Origin: a virus
IMG/VR virus record: IMGVR_UViG_3300024520_000260
Span: 1 to 35,048 of that record
DNA length: 35,048 nucleotides
Direction: 5' to 3' (one strand)
Shown here in pieces: positions 23,756 through 32,198 of this stretch (the first letter of the stretch is position 1; each line of letters starts with the position of its first letter). The translations under genes and the position numbers were made by a program. Under the pieces are notes generated by a model. That model did no database searches and had not been told where the DNA came from. It was given only the letters and a program-made list of their open reading frames with translations.

Positions 23756-24167
23756 TCGTTATGTCGGAATACCTTGGGTAAAAGGCGGTAACACAATAGC
23801 AGGTGCTGATTGTTGGGGATTGTTCACACTCGCATCAAATGATGTACATGGTGTGATAGTTAAGGAATACATTGGTAGTACAGTGACTGGTAATGAACTG
23901 AGTGGTATTATCGAAACACAGCTAGCCAGTGAAAATTGGCACGAATCAAGTCTACCTAGGGATGGTGACCTTGCTGTAATGTATGACAAAGGGACTAGAA
24001 GACCTGGACACATGGGTATGTTTATTGGCAACGGGTTGATCCTACATTCGCCCGATCATGATGGATCACCTGTGAAACTAATCACATCGTCAATTCACCC
24101 GGTGCGATTACTTAAGAATATTTTTCATAAAATAGAATTTTATCGATATGATAACGATACTGAATGA
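23691..24167 (+). CDS. NlpC/P60 tail tip peptidase (lambda gpK-like)
   Basis: A 158-aa cell-wall peptidase. The frame is open from 23640, but the likely start is TTG 23691, because GGAGG (23677-23681) sits 9 bases upstream; this gives a 65-base overlap with the DUF1833 gene. Catalytic cysteine C41 is in 'GADCWGLF', the histidine H107 in 'RPGHMGMFIGNG', with a third polar residue near H119 ('ILHSPD'). It cuts peptidoglycan stems during tail penetration. The domain is nearly the whole protein; the JAB domain present in lambda K is missing. It overlaps the J-like gene by 20 bases. Confidence 0.88.
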   Translation: MQANHQVSFTPLTDSQRLEIYNRYVGIPWVKGGNTIAGADCWGLFTLASNDVHGVIVKEYIGSTVTGNELSGIIETQLASENWHESSLPRDGDLAVMYDKGTRRPGHMGMFIGNGLILHSPDHDGSPVKLITSSIHPVRLLKNIFHKIEFYRYDNDTE

Positions 24168-26892
24168 CCCTGCAGGCATTGCAAAGCAAGAACTAATTCC
24201 GATCACGGAAGGTATGTTACTGCTCAAATGGTTGATTGGTGAATATGGGTCCAATGGTTTTCATGTACCAACTTCAGTATATAGGGACCTTGTCACACCT
24301 GAGTGTGAAATTATTTTAGAAAATTATGTCGGTACAGATTACCCTTTGTCAGTGGATGACAATATTATCATTGTACATAGGCCACAGGGTTTTGATCCGC
24401 TCACCATAGGTCTAGCAGTGTTTGCATTCACTGCAATAGCATTTGCATTGCCATCCGTGCCGACACTGACACCACCACCTGTGACACCAGAAGTGAACAC
24501 ACCAACAGAGTCGCCTAATAATTCACTATCCGGTCAAACTAACATTGTTAGACCGTTAGAGCGTATACCCGATCTATACGGTAAAAATAAAGTATACCCT
24601 GATCTGATAATTAAACCTTACTTTGAATATGTTAATCATGTAAAAACACTAATTGAATATATGTGCATTGGGCGAGGTGCGTATTCTATACCGGCTGCAA
24701 CTCGAAAAACAGGTGACACAACGCTCAGTGACATAGACGGCACCACTGATATTATTTATGGTCCTAGTTTAATACAACCGGGGTTATTGAATGTCACCGA
24801 ATCAAACGAGGTAAACGGACAGGAATTATTTGGACCTAATGTTTTAAAAGTTGATATCAGACGTGCGACCATAAGCTTCCCTACTACCAGCACATTTCAA
24901 GGTACTGATAGCAGGTTAGCAGCGTTTGCCAGTATGACCACATTTGATAATATAGACATCTTAGATGACCCACCCACATTAATGCCTTCTGTGCCTTGTG
25001 ATTTTTTAAACGATACTATCACACTAACAGGTACTGATGATTGGAATAATTTTTTAGTAAACGATTTAATTACAGTGGCCAGTACGGTGTCAAATAACGG
25101 GACGTGGATTGTCGATACTATTTCTGAGAAAATCATAACATGCATTGATGAGTTTACCGGTGCCGCTGCAACATTTACCACGGAAACATCACCGACTACA
25201 TCGGTAGGTGGAACCTTAAGCCCGAATGCAGGGAGCTTTAGTGTCACAAACTATAGCGCTGTTGATTTTTTTGGGATAATCATTTACACGATTACAGTGT
25301 TTGGTACACCGTTCACCACAGGATATCAACCTTACAATCTCGCATTAATATCAACCGGGGTGTTTTTAAACCCTCCGATTGTTGGACCTTTCAATGTTCC
25401 GGGGTTACCTGATCAAGTGTGGATAGATGTACTTGCGCCACAGGGTTTAATTAATCTCACCAACAGGGTAACTGTAAATATTCAAGTATCCCTGCAAGAA
25501 ACAACAAGCGGCGGTACACCTATCGGTTCACCGGAGTTATCAACGGTTACATTATCAGATCGTACACATGATGCACGGTTCTATACATTTAAACTAACAC
25601 CCGCTAACCCCGGTGGATATTACACGATATCGCTTGAGCGATTTACCAATACAGATACTACTGCAGGTGTTGGTGAAAGAACGGTATGGGGTAGGCTCGC
25701 AGGTGTTGAAAACAACACCGTTGCTGACTTTGGTGATGTTACAACATGGTATGTTAAAACGCAGGCAACCGATCAAGCAACGAAAGTACAGCAACGAAAG
25801 TATAATCTAATATGTACACGCATGTTATCAACATATGATCGTATCAATGATGATATGAGTACACCGCTTGCAGCTACTGCACGCATAGCCGATGCTGTGG
25901 TGCACATGCTCACGGATTCCGCGATGGGCAACAAAGCAGAATCACAGATAGATTTAGAGGGATTGTATGATATTCAGGATGACTTAGATGTGTTTCCAAT
26001 TTACGGTGATACACTCGGTAGGTTCTGTTATTCGTTTTCAAACACACGCACACCTGTAGGTGACGAGGTTAAAACCGCTTTGCGCGCCGGTAGAATGTTC
26101 ATGTATCAAGACGGTAATATAATTCGATTTGGACGTGACAAAGCGCAAAGCACTCGTAGAATGCTCATCAATCGACGCATTAAAAAACCGGATTCAGAAA
26201 CTAAAACTATTAGACAATTTAAGCTTAATGATTTTGACGGTATTGAGCTACGATGGACAGGTGAGGAGTCTGGCGAGGCTGAGACAATCATATTTCCAGA
26301 ATCACCTGGGGTGACTGTTAACCCTATGCGAATTGACGCTGCAGGGATTAAAAATTACCAACAAGCATGGAATCGTGCCGCGATAGAATATAATATTTTA
26401 ATCTATCGCAGGACTACAGTCACAACAACCGTATTACGCGACGGGTTGATACTACACCCTAACTGGCGAGTCGGCAACGTTGACTCAACAACGTTATCAA
26501 CACAAGACGGTGAGATCATCAGCGGTACTTTGATGCTGTTAGGCACAAGCGAGCCTATTGATTTTGAAGGTAACCCGAGTGGTGAGGTGATTCTCAGATT
26601 CGAAGATGGTAGCGTAAGCGTCCCTATAACGTGCACACCTCGCTTCGATGGTGTTGACGGGTTTATATTGGCTGTACCTGCTAGCGGTGCTATCTACCAC
26701 CGTGGCGATATAGATAACTATCAAATGGGTACTCTATACACGTTTTCACCTGATAGTGATCTTGAACCAACTGACTACACAGTGCAAGAAATTACACCCG
26801 GTGAAGATGAGGCACACGTTGACTTAGTGTTGGTTAATTTTACTAATTCTGTATACACACCTGATGTAACAATACCTACGGTGTGGCCATAA
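24148..26892 (+). CDS. Central tail tip protein, J-like host specificity protein
   Basis: A 914-aa protein, the largest in the window, following the L- and K-like genes in lambda order. The N-terminus has 'NDPAGIAKQELIPITEGMLLLKWL', a hydrophobic stretch (about 85-107), a Pro/Thr-rich segment and 'RPLERIPDLYGKNKVYPDL' (about 134-152), typical of J/TipJ proteins. The middle holds hub and FnIII-like beta domains; the C-terminal third ('IRQFKLNDFDGIELRWTGEESGEAETIIFPES', 'TTTVLRDGLILHPNWRVGNVD') resembles the phage tail protein domain of hub proteins. The separate I-like gene seen in lambda is absent; its role may be taken by the N-terminal part. Determines host contact. Confidence 0.82.
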   Translation: MITILNDPAGIAKQELIPITEGMLLLKWLIGEYGSNGFHVPTSVYRDLVTPECEIILENYVGTDYPLSVDDNIIIVHRPQGFDPLTIGLAVFAFTAIAFALPSVPTLTPPPVTPEVNTPTESPNNSLSGQTNIVRPLERIPDLYGKNKVYPDLIIKPYFEYVNHVKTLIEYMCIGRGAYSIPAATRKTGDTTLSDIDGTTDIIYGPSLIQPGLLNVTESNEVNGQELFGPNVLKVDIRRATISFPTTSTFQGTDSRLAAFASMTTFDNIDILDDPPTLMPSVPCDFLNDTITLTGTDDWNNFLVNDLITVASTVSNNGTWIVDTISEKIITCIDEFTGAAATFTTETSPTTSVGGTLSPNAGSFSVTNYSAVDFFGIIIYTITVFGTPFTTGYQPYNLALISTGVFLNPPIVGPFNVPGLPDQVWIDVLAPQGLINLTNRVTVNIQVSLQETTSGGTPIGSPELSTVTLSDRTHDARFYTFKLTPANPGGYYTISLERFTNTDTTAGVGERTVWGRLAGVENNTVADFGDVTTWYVKTQATDQATKVQQRKYNLICTRMLSTYDRINDDMSTPLAATARIADAVVHMLTDSAMGNKAESQIDLEGLYDIQDDLDVFPIYGDTLGRFCYSFSNTRTPVGDEVKTALRAGRMFMYQDGNIIRFGRDKAQSTRRMLINRRIKKPDSETKTIRQFKLNDFDGIELRWTGEESGEAETIIFPESPGVTVNPMRIDAAGIKNYQQAWNRAAIEYNILIYRRTTVTTTVLRDGLILHPNWRVGNVDSTTLSTQDGEIISGTLMLLGTSEPIDFEGNPSGEVILRFEDGSVSVPITCTPRFDGVDGFILAVPASGAIYHRGDIDNYQMGTLYTFSPDSDLEPTDYTVQEITPGEDEAHVDLVLVNFTNSVYTPDVTIPTVWP

Positions 26893-26907
26893 ATAGGAGA
26901 ATTTAAA

Positions 26908-27228
26908 ATGTCTGGATTATTAGATAAAAAAATATTAGCAGAGCTAGCAACCGGTTTAACTGCTTTGCGTGATTTAGTCAACGGTGACGAAAATACAATA
27001 GTGAAAATGCCTAATGGTGTTCATGTACCGTGTGTTGCTCGTGTTGCTGCCATTCATCGCGCAAAAGGTAAAACAGCACGAGCGGTAAAGGCATCACGAA
27101 AAACCGAAAACACTACTGTTGAAGATTTAACACCTGAAGAAGTTTCTGACTATGTTGATGAATTAGATAGCGATGGTGTTAAAGAATTGTTGAAGCATCT
27201 GATGTGGAAAATACAGCAATACGACTGA
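26908..27228 (+). CDS. Small unknown protein at the end of the late operon
   Basis: A 106-aa protein: helical N-terminus (LLDKKILAELATGLTALRDLVN), a short strand region 'NTIVKMPNGVHVPCVARVAAIHRAKGKTARAVKASRK' that is basic, then an acidic helical end (EDLTPEEVSDYVDELDSDGVKELLKHLMWKIQ). The basic middle and acidic end are notable. AGGAGA precedes the ATG by 9-10 bases. No family recognised. Being last before the terminator, after the tail tip, it could be a tail tip accessory or belong to lysis. Confidence 0.65.
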   Translation: MSGLLDKKILAELATGLTALRDLVNGDENTIVKMPNGVHVPCVARVAAIHRAKGKTARAVKASRKTENTTVEDLTPEEVSDYVDELDSDGVKELLKHLMWKIQQYD

Positions 27229-27234
27229 AATAAA

Positions 27235-27269
27235 AGCCGGGTGAGGTGGTTAGAATCCCCGGCTATTTT
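27235..27269. terminator. Bidirectional terminator between convergent operons
   Basis: AGCCGGG (27235-27241) pairs with CCCGGCT (27258-27264) around a 16-base loop. On the plus strand ATTTT follows; on the minus strand CTTTTATTTC follows. It lies between the end of the late operon (27228) and the end of the leftward replication operon (27282), so it should stop transcripts from both sides. Confidence 0.8.
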
Positions 27270-27281
27270 AGTTAGTCCATG

Positions 27282-27533
27282 TTATTTATCCTCCTTGATC
27301 ATAGCGAGTTTGCGCTCGCATGCTTGCATTATCTCAGTAATAACTTTTTCCTCGCTATCGCCCTTACCAGTCCATCGTAGACCCTTTTTTACGATCTGTT
27401 CCCTTGCACCACCGCCAATACCTAAAACTTCACAGATGCGATAAGGATCAAGCACAAGGTGTATTTGTTTTGCTTTTATTTCCTCGTCTGTTAGATTTCT
27501 AATCCATATATTATTATAGTGTTTCGGCTGCAT
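27282..27533 (-). CDS. Small unknown protein, last gene of leftward operon
   Basis: An 83-aa protein starting MQPKHYNNIWIRNLTDEE. ATG 27533 is preferred over TTG 27548 because GAGGAG lies about 7 bases before it. It contains 'EEIKAKQIHLVLDPYRICEVLGIGGGAREQIVKKGLRWTGKG', then a charged helical C-terminus (EEKVITEIMQACERKLAMIKED). The GIGGGAREQIVKK stretch resembles a small nucleotide- or DNA-binding loop, but no family is recognised. It overlaps the upstream lipoprotein gene by 20 bases. Confidence 0.65.
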   Translation of the reverse strand: MQPKHYNNIWIRNLTDEEIKAKQIHLVLDPYRICEVLGIGGGAREQIVKKGLRWTGKGDSEEKVITEIMQACERKLAMIKEDK

Positions 27534-28125
27534 TGCTATTCTCCTCAAACCATCGTTCCCATCGATTCATAAGCCGAGATACATACCATTTGCACACCGG
27601 TTTCCATTGTTCATCAGTCAGTGATGCAGGCTCATTGATTGCCATATAGTACATAGCATTGGGTCGTTGTTCGTCTGTGCGTTCTGTATGACCCAATGTA
27701 TACCTGTGTCCCATCTCATGCATTAGTATGCGTTCAATTGTAGTATCGCTTGGCATTTCCATCCATCGAATATAAATTATGTTGACTGCAGGCGCATACC
27801 CGTAATACATTCCGATAGAATTCGATGCGTCAGTGTCAAGAAAAATAACAGTATCCGCTTCTTTATGTTCGTCAGATATTAACAGATTGCTGATTAGGAA
27901 ATAATCCCTATGTTTTCCCAACTCAGCACGCAACAAAGGCATGTACATGGGTGGAATCTCAACCTCTGTCCACACCATAGGATGTTTACACTCGTCTAAG
28001 TATTGTGCTGATATATTTTCTTTTACCACATCGGGTAAAACCACACCCGGCAAACTATATACAACTGTTTCACCAATACATGCGGTTAAACTTAAACTGA
28101 TTAGTATTAATAATAATTTTTTCAT
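27514..28125 (-). CDS. Lipoprotein with matrixin/metzincin-like zinc protease motif
   Basis: A 203-aa protein with a lipoprotein signal: MKK, hydrophobic LLLILISLS and lipobox LTAC with C16 as the lipidated cysteine. The mature domain ends in HEMGHRYTLGH (residues 136-146), a HExxHxxxxxH zinc site, followed by a possible Met-turn at 'NAMYYM' (M158) and 'LTDEQWKPVCKWY', which is the order in matrixins. The usual glycine at the eighth position of the motif is threonine. It should be exported and membrane-anchored in the envelope. Its gene is overlapped 4 bases by the polymerase stop, so it is transcribed with replication genes. Target unknown: envelope proteins, superinfection or lysis are options. 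Confidence 0.75.
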   Translation of the reverse strand: MKKLLLILISLSLTACIGETVVYSLPGVVLPDVVKENISAQYLDECKHPMVWTEVEIPPMYMPLLRAELGKHRDYFLISNLLISDEHKEADTVIFLDTDASNSIGMYYGYAPAVNIIYIRWMEMPSDTTIERILMHEMGHRYTLGHTERTDEQRPNAMYYMAINEPASLTDEQWKPVCKWYVSRLMNRWERWFEENSNAAETL

Positions 28126-30167
28126 TCTGTTACCCCGTTGATTAATTTCATTGTTTCGTTAATGTAATATTCATAGTTCAAATTATCCCAGTTAAAATTA
28201 CTTATGTTATTGCACTCTGTTACTTTCCACCCTGCTTCTAAATTACTTATTCGATAATCATGCACTGATTCGTTTTTAGTGTGTATTTTCGGATTGTGTA
28301 TTGTATTATCTGCAGCGTTGTAAATTTCTTTTGATGTGTTGTTATTTTTCTTGTATTCACCGAGTACCCCAGTTGGCGGTCTGGTTACTTTAATTTCGCC
28401 ACCGCGATTGCCGACGTAATACCGTGAGCGTCTTTGCAGCACAGTTTTACCCACCGTTAAAACTTCCGCATTCGTAGTTTTTGTGAAGATCATAAAATCA
28501 TAGGGATCACTGCAGCCGGTAATAAATTCACGCACATCTTTAAAATGCAATAGATTTGCCTCAGTAGCCTTTGCAACAATTAACGATGATTGATTCTGAT
28601 GCCATTCTTTTTCATAATCATACGCACCTTTGCGCTTTACTTTTCCATCTTTATAAACCGCAATATAATTATTAACATCACGGATATACATAGTGGAATA
28701 TATAGCTTCTTCCAAATCTAATAACGTGAATTTTTCCCACTGGTGATAAATTTCTCGTGATCGTTCTAGTGATGCGTGCTTACACCGGTAGGTGATGCCA
28801 TCAGTATTGCATTGAATAATTTTTAAATCCGGTATTGTTAACAACCATTCAGCAAGAACACACAATAATAATTGCCCATTGATAGTAATCGTCATCGTAT
28901 ATTGGGGGTCATAGAAACAAGTGTATTTATTGTTGCTATTGCCGAATCCTGAATTCATGGCTAATTTATAGGCTGCATTTTCCAGCGTACCCTTTTTGTA
29001 TTTCAAGCGCTCGTTTTTTAATTTCTCTACCACTGGATAAAACGATTCACCTAAGTGTTCTGGACTAATTCTATTAACAATGCCAAGCGATGGATAGTAG
29101 CTTGTGACATCAATGTCAATAACAATATACTCATGATTACTATGAACCGTTGCACCGGGAATGCTGGCATGTAATCCGCCTAAACCGAATACATAGCGCA
29201 AACCATCAACCGTGCATTCTAATTCTTCAAATAATCCTTTTGTTTCTTTGATGACTTGCGATGATAGATAATCTTTTATCCGGTTAAATTCTGGATTGTT
29301 AAATTTTATGTATGGAAAAATTACATGTTTTAGCGCGATGAAATCACGTGGTGTTTGTCGTTTGTTACCGAATTTATCAAAACATAAATCATGTCCTAAG
29401 TGATGCATAGTGATGTCAACACCGATTTTAGTATCGTTAAAATTCATAAAACTTTTATCATATTTTTTGCTCAATTCTTCCCTAAATTCAATCATTGGAA
29501 TTGATTCGATGTAAAATTTAAACGTGTTGATTACATCGAATTTATTGTATTGAATTAATTTATCTATTTCATTTTTCTTGAGTAGTGTACCCGGTTTGAA
29601 AGGTAAATCTTGAATATCATGCGAACGCATTGCAAATTCTATTTGCTTCAATGATGTTGATTTCTGACTGTTATCAAAGTGGTGAATTTTAAATAAATCG
29701 ATTTGTTTTATATAATAGTCCGACTCCCATATGTTATTATCAAAACGGTTTTTCCATGGTGTTGAAATCAACCGGTCTGATTCTATATAAATATCATTCG
29801 GTTCGATTTTACCGAATCGTTTATATCGATCGATCATCCAATGCAACAACAGATAGTCATAACCGACATTATTAAACCCGATGAATACAACATTTTGTTT
29901 CATCACGTATGTTAAAAAATTCATAAATGCTGCAGTCTGATTTTTTCGATAACTTATTTCATATTCGTAATGAGTTTTATCAGCACAGTGATAAATACAG
30001 ATTGTAAATACCCATGGGTAGCATTCAATATCATAAATATAATGCGCAGGATCATAACCCATATCAATACTAAACTCTTCACGTGTTGAACAAGCGGGGC
30101 ACTGCAAATCACTGTGATTATACAGCATCCCGCAACCGTTTACCGGATCACATTGGCGTGCACGCAC
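28122..30167 (-). CDS. Family B-like DNA polymerase with 3'-5' exonuclease
   Basis: A 681-aa protein. A small zinc-finger-like N-terminus has C6, C12, C23 and C26. Proofreading motifs: Exo I D46/E48 (YDIECY), Exo II N100 and D104 (FNNVGYD), Exo III Y207/D211 (YNKFD). Polymerase motifs: A with D353 (DIDVTSYYPS), B with K401 and N405-G407 (KLAMNSGFG), C as CNTDG (N454-D456) where DTD is usual. It copies phage DNA. No protein-priming inserts are recognised with certainty. It is co-transcribed with the SSB-like, nuclease and lipoprotein genes; start and stop codons overlap its neighbours. Confidence 0.88.
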   Translation of the reverse strand: MRARQCDPVNGCGMLYNHSDLQCPACSTREEFSIDMGYDPAHYIYDIECYPWVFTICIYHCADKTHYEYEISYRKNQTAAFMNFLTYVMKQNVVFIGFNNVGYDYLLLHWMIDRYKRFGKIEPNDIYIESDRLISTPWKNRFDNNIWESDYYIKQIDLFKIHHFDNSQKSTSLKQIEFAMRSHDIQDLPFKPGTLLKKNEIDKLIQYNKFDVINTFKFYIESIPMIEFREELSKKYDKSFMNFNDTKIGVDITMHHLGHDLCFDKFGNKRQTPRDFIALKHVIFPYIKFNNPEFNRIKDYLSSQVIKETKGLFEELECTVDGLRYVFGLGGLHASIPGATVHSNHEYIVIDIDVTSYYPSLGIVNRISPEHLGESFYPVVEKLKNERLKYKKGTLENAAYKLAMNSGFGNSNNKYTCFYDPQYTMTITINGQLLLCVLAEWLLTIPDLKIIQCNTDGITYRCKHASLERSREIYHQWEKFTLLDLEEAIYSTMYIRDVNNYIAVYKDGKVKRKGAYDYEKEWHQNQSSLIVAKATEANLLHFKDVREFITGCSDPYDFMIFTKTTNAEVLTVGKTVLQRRSRYYVGNRGGEIKVTRPPTGVLGEYKKNNNTSKEIYNAADNTIHNPKIHTKNESVHDYRISNLEAGWKVTECNNISNFNWDNLNYEYYINETMKLINGVTE

Positions 30168-31075
30168 TAGATAATAATACCCTTTGCACGCAATTCATCG
30201 TCATTCATAACCGCACGCCATTGTTCCAGCGTGTGTTCACCGGCTAACGGTGTGAGCGTAGGTTCTACAGCTGGTGTTGCGTTGTTGAACTCTTTCACGA
30301 ATTGACCTGGTGACAACACTTGACCAGTTGGTGCAGCAGACGCTTGTGGTGCACTTCCTGGACCTGGCTGTGCTTGTGGTGCACTTCCTGGACCTGGCTG
30401 TGCTTGTGGTGCACTTCCTGGACCTGGCTGTGCTTGTGGTGCACTGGCAACCGGTGATGTCTGCGCAACACCTGCAGGTAAACCTACAACGGGCGCTGCA
30501 CCCTCAAACACCTTAGAAGTGCTTATATTTCCACCAACGGATGCAAACGGCTCACCATAGCCAACCACCTGTAAATGCTCCATACGCATAATGATTTGTA
30601 AACCGAATTTAGGATGATTAAACGGGAACATTCGCAACATACCGCGCAGGAAAATACCGGGATAAATTTGAGAAGCTTCTACAGCTTGCCCGTTGATGTC
30701 AACAATACCGAATGGTACAGGCTCACCGTTATTTGAACCGCTGCGATACTTCATCCACCAGTGGTCTTTGTGACCTTCGTATTGTTCGTTAGTGTCATTG
30801 CTAAAACAATTCGCGGCGTTACCGTCTGCGAAATCTGGCGCAGAACAAGTAATAGCACCGTTTGCATCAATCAGACTGTTAATCTGTGCGCATTTTTGGC
30901 GCATTTCATAAAACCATTGCAAGTTGGAAAAATCATTGTTACCAAGATTCGGATATAACGCACGTAAATCATAGGCGGGTTTATCAGGGTCAAATGTATT
31001 CGGTGTTGCAACGTTGACGAACGTGGCACGAAATGCAGGTGTATATTCCTCGACATGTTGATATTTATCAGTCAT
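30167..31075 (-). CDS. DUF2815-like single-stranded DNA-binding protein
   Basis: A 302-aa protein starting MTDKYQHVEEYTPAF. ATG 31075 is chosen since GAGG is 9 bases upstream; a GTG at 31090 is part of that SD region. Residues up to about 185 match DUF2815-type ssDNA-binding folds: 'RATFVNVATPNTFDPDKPAYDLRALYPN', 'YPGIFLRGMLRMFPFNHPKFGLQIIMRMEHLQVVGYGEPFA'. After that comes a disordered region with three exact copies of SAPQAQPGPG, and a conserved-looking acidic end (EQWRAVMNDDELRAKGIII), as in other SSBs where tails recruit partners. Overlaps the nuclease gene by 8 bases. Confidence 0.75.
   Translation of the reverse strand: MTDKYQHVEEYTPAFRATFVNVATPNTFDPDKPAYDLRALYPNLGNNDFSNLQWFYEMRQKCAQINSLIDANGAITCSAPDFADGNAANCFSNDTNEQYEGHKDHWWMKYRSGSNNGEPVPFGIVDINGQAVEASQIYPGIFLRGMLRMFPFNHPKFGLQIIMRMEHLQVVGYGEPFASVGGNISTSKVFEGAAPVVGLPAGVAQTSPVASAPQAQPGPGSAPQAQPGPGSAPQAQPGPGSAPQASAAPTGQVLSPGQFVKEFNNATPAVEPTLTPLAGEHTLEQWRAVMNDDELRAKGIII
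30341..30444 (-). repeat. 30-bp tandem repeat in the SSB-like gene
   Basis: Three full 30-bp units (30341-30370, 30371-30400, 30401-30430) plus 14 bases of a fourth are nearly identical, the first differing at its first base. On the minus strand they encode the SAPQAQPGPG linker. Exact identity means recent expansion; copy number may vary between isolates and it lengthens the flexible linker in 10-residue steps. Confidence 0.9.
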
Positions 31076-32198
31076 TTTTAAAAACCTCACTTGTAGTTGC
31101 TATTGCTTGTCGGCTATCACTGAGCAATGCTATTTTAGTGTCGCCAACGGGTTTATATGAATATTTTTCTACTACTTCTAACAGTTTCTTTTTACCTTTG
31201 AATGTTTTCTCCAGTTGACTCGGTGACTTTAATTTATTCGGTGCGTAAATTTCAACAAGCGGTGCACCGGCTGCAATCAACTGTGTTTCTGTAGCAGTTG
31301 TGTCCGTTATTATCCGGTGCTTATTAGTGCGTACTAATTTACAACCGGGTATTTTAAAACCTCGTTGAATCCGTTCAGTACCGAATGCTATTGCTTCATT
31401 TTTAAGTTTTTCAACAGTCGGTGCAACTGTTAATATTTCCGCGATGGATTCCTCCGTTAGTGGGAACGGTGGTTCTATCGCACCCTTACACCATTCATTA
31501 TATTCAGGGCAGTTAATTTTAGCTTTGCAGTGCTTGCAGTGCGCACCCGGTGAACGTTTCGCTAATGGATTTTCCACCGCTTTTACAGTGGGTTCAAGCT
31601 TAGTTTTACCCCAATGCAAAACATCGTGATAATTTACAACCTGGCTACTGTATTTTACACCGCTGTTACTGCGTGGTTGAAAAATTCCCATTTGAACCTT
31701 AGCAGGAACAATGCTGAATTTTACTTGTAAATAATTCAACATCATCAATGCATAAATCCATAACTGATAATTATCAACCGCTGATACATCGTCAAATCCA
31801 TATTTTAGATCGTCAACATATAACATGCGCTCAGCGTGTGCATAGGTGCCATCGTCCAGCGTACCAAATAAATCCTTGCTAATTTCCGGCAATGACATTT
31901 TCAGTTCAATAAAACGGTGCTCAGGGCGTGCAGATCGTGAGCTAAGCAAATCAAGATATTCTTGAATGTGTTCAACCTGATCTGCAGTGACTTCAAAACC
32001 GTTAAACTTGCGACCGAGAAAACTACTTGCAGGTAAACCTACCAGCTTACAAGCTTCACTGTGCATGTGTGCACCTGTACCCTGTTCAGCCGGTTCAGAA
32101 TACAGGTCTGGCAGGTGTAACTGTGCAAGGCTGCTACCATGACAGTTGAACCATTTATTCGCACCCGAAGGCGATAGTAAATTACTATGCGTTAGCAT
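31068..32198 (-). CDS. DUF2800 Cas4-like PD-(D/E)XK nuclease
   Basis: A 376-aa protein counted from ATG 32198 (an upstream GTG at 32216 is possible). It has the DUF2800 opening 'LLSPSGANKWFNCHGSS' with Cys at about 19, 'EQGTGAHMHSEACKLVG', the nuclease core 'LFGTLDDGTY' (D115), 'YVDDLKYGFD' (D130, K132) and 'DNYQLWIYALM' (Q145), and a C-terminal C-x2-C-x5-C-x6-C run (C221-C237) that with the first Cys could hold an iron-sulphur cluster as in Cas4/AddB. It likely resects DNA ends for recombination together with the SSB-like protein. Overlaps both neighbours. Confidence 0.8.
   Translation of the reverse strand: MLTHSNLLSPSGANKWFNCHGSSLAQLHLPDLYSEPAEQGTGAHMHSEACKLVGLPASSFLGRKFNGFEVTADQVEHIQEYLDLLSSRSARPEHRFIELKMSLPEISKDLFGTLDDGTYAHAERMLYVDDLKYGFDDVSAVDNYQLWIYALMMLNYLQVKFSIVPAKVQMGIFQPRSNSGVKYSSQVVNYHDVLHWGKTKLEPTVKAVENPLAKRSPGAHCKHCKAKINCPEYNEWCKGAIEPPFPLTEESIAEILTVAPTVEKLKNEAIAFGTERIQRGFKIPGCKLVRTNKHRIITDTTATETQLIAAGAPLVEIYAPNKLKSPSQLEKTFKGKKKLLEVVEKYSYKPVGDTKIALLSDSRQAIATTSEVFKND

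Noticed and set aside
30310-30516. Plus-strand repeat protein opposite the SSB-like gene
   Set aside because: It is only the mirror of the 30-bp repeat; no SD and the opposite strand has a recognisable family.
31068-32198. CRISPR Cas4 gene of a defence system
   Set aside because: Cas4-like motifs are present but the gene lies in a phage replication operon with SSB-like and polymerase genes, fitting DUF2800 phage nucleases.
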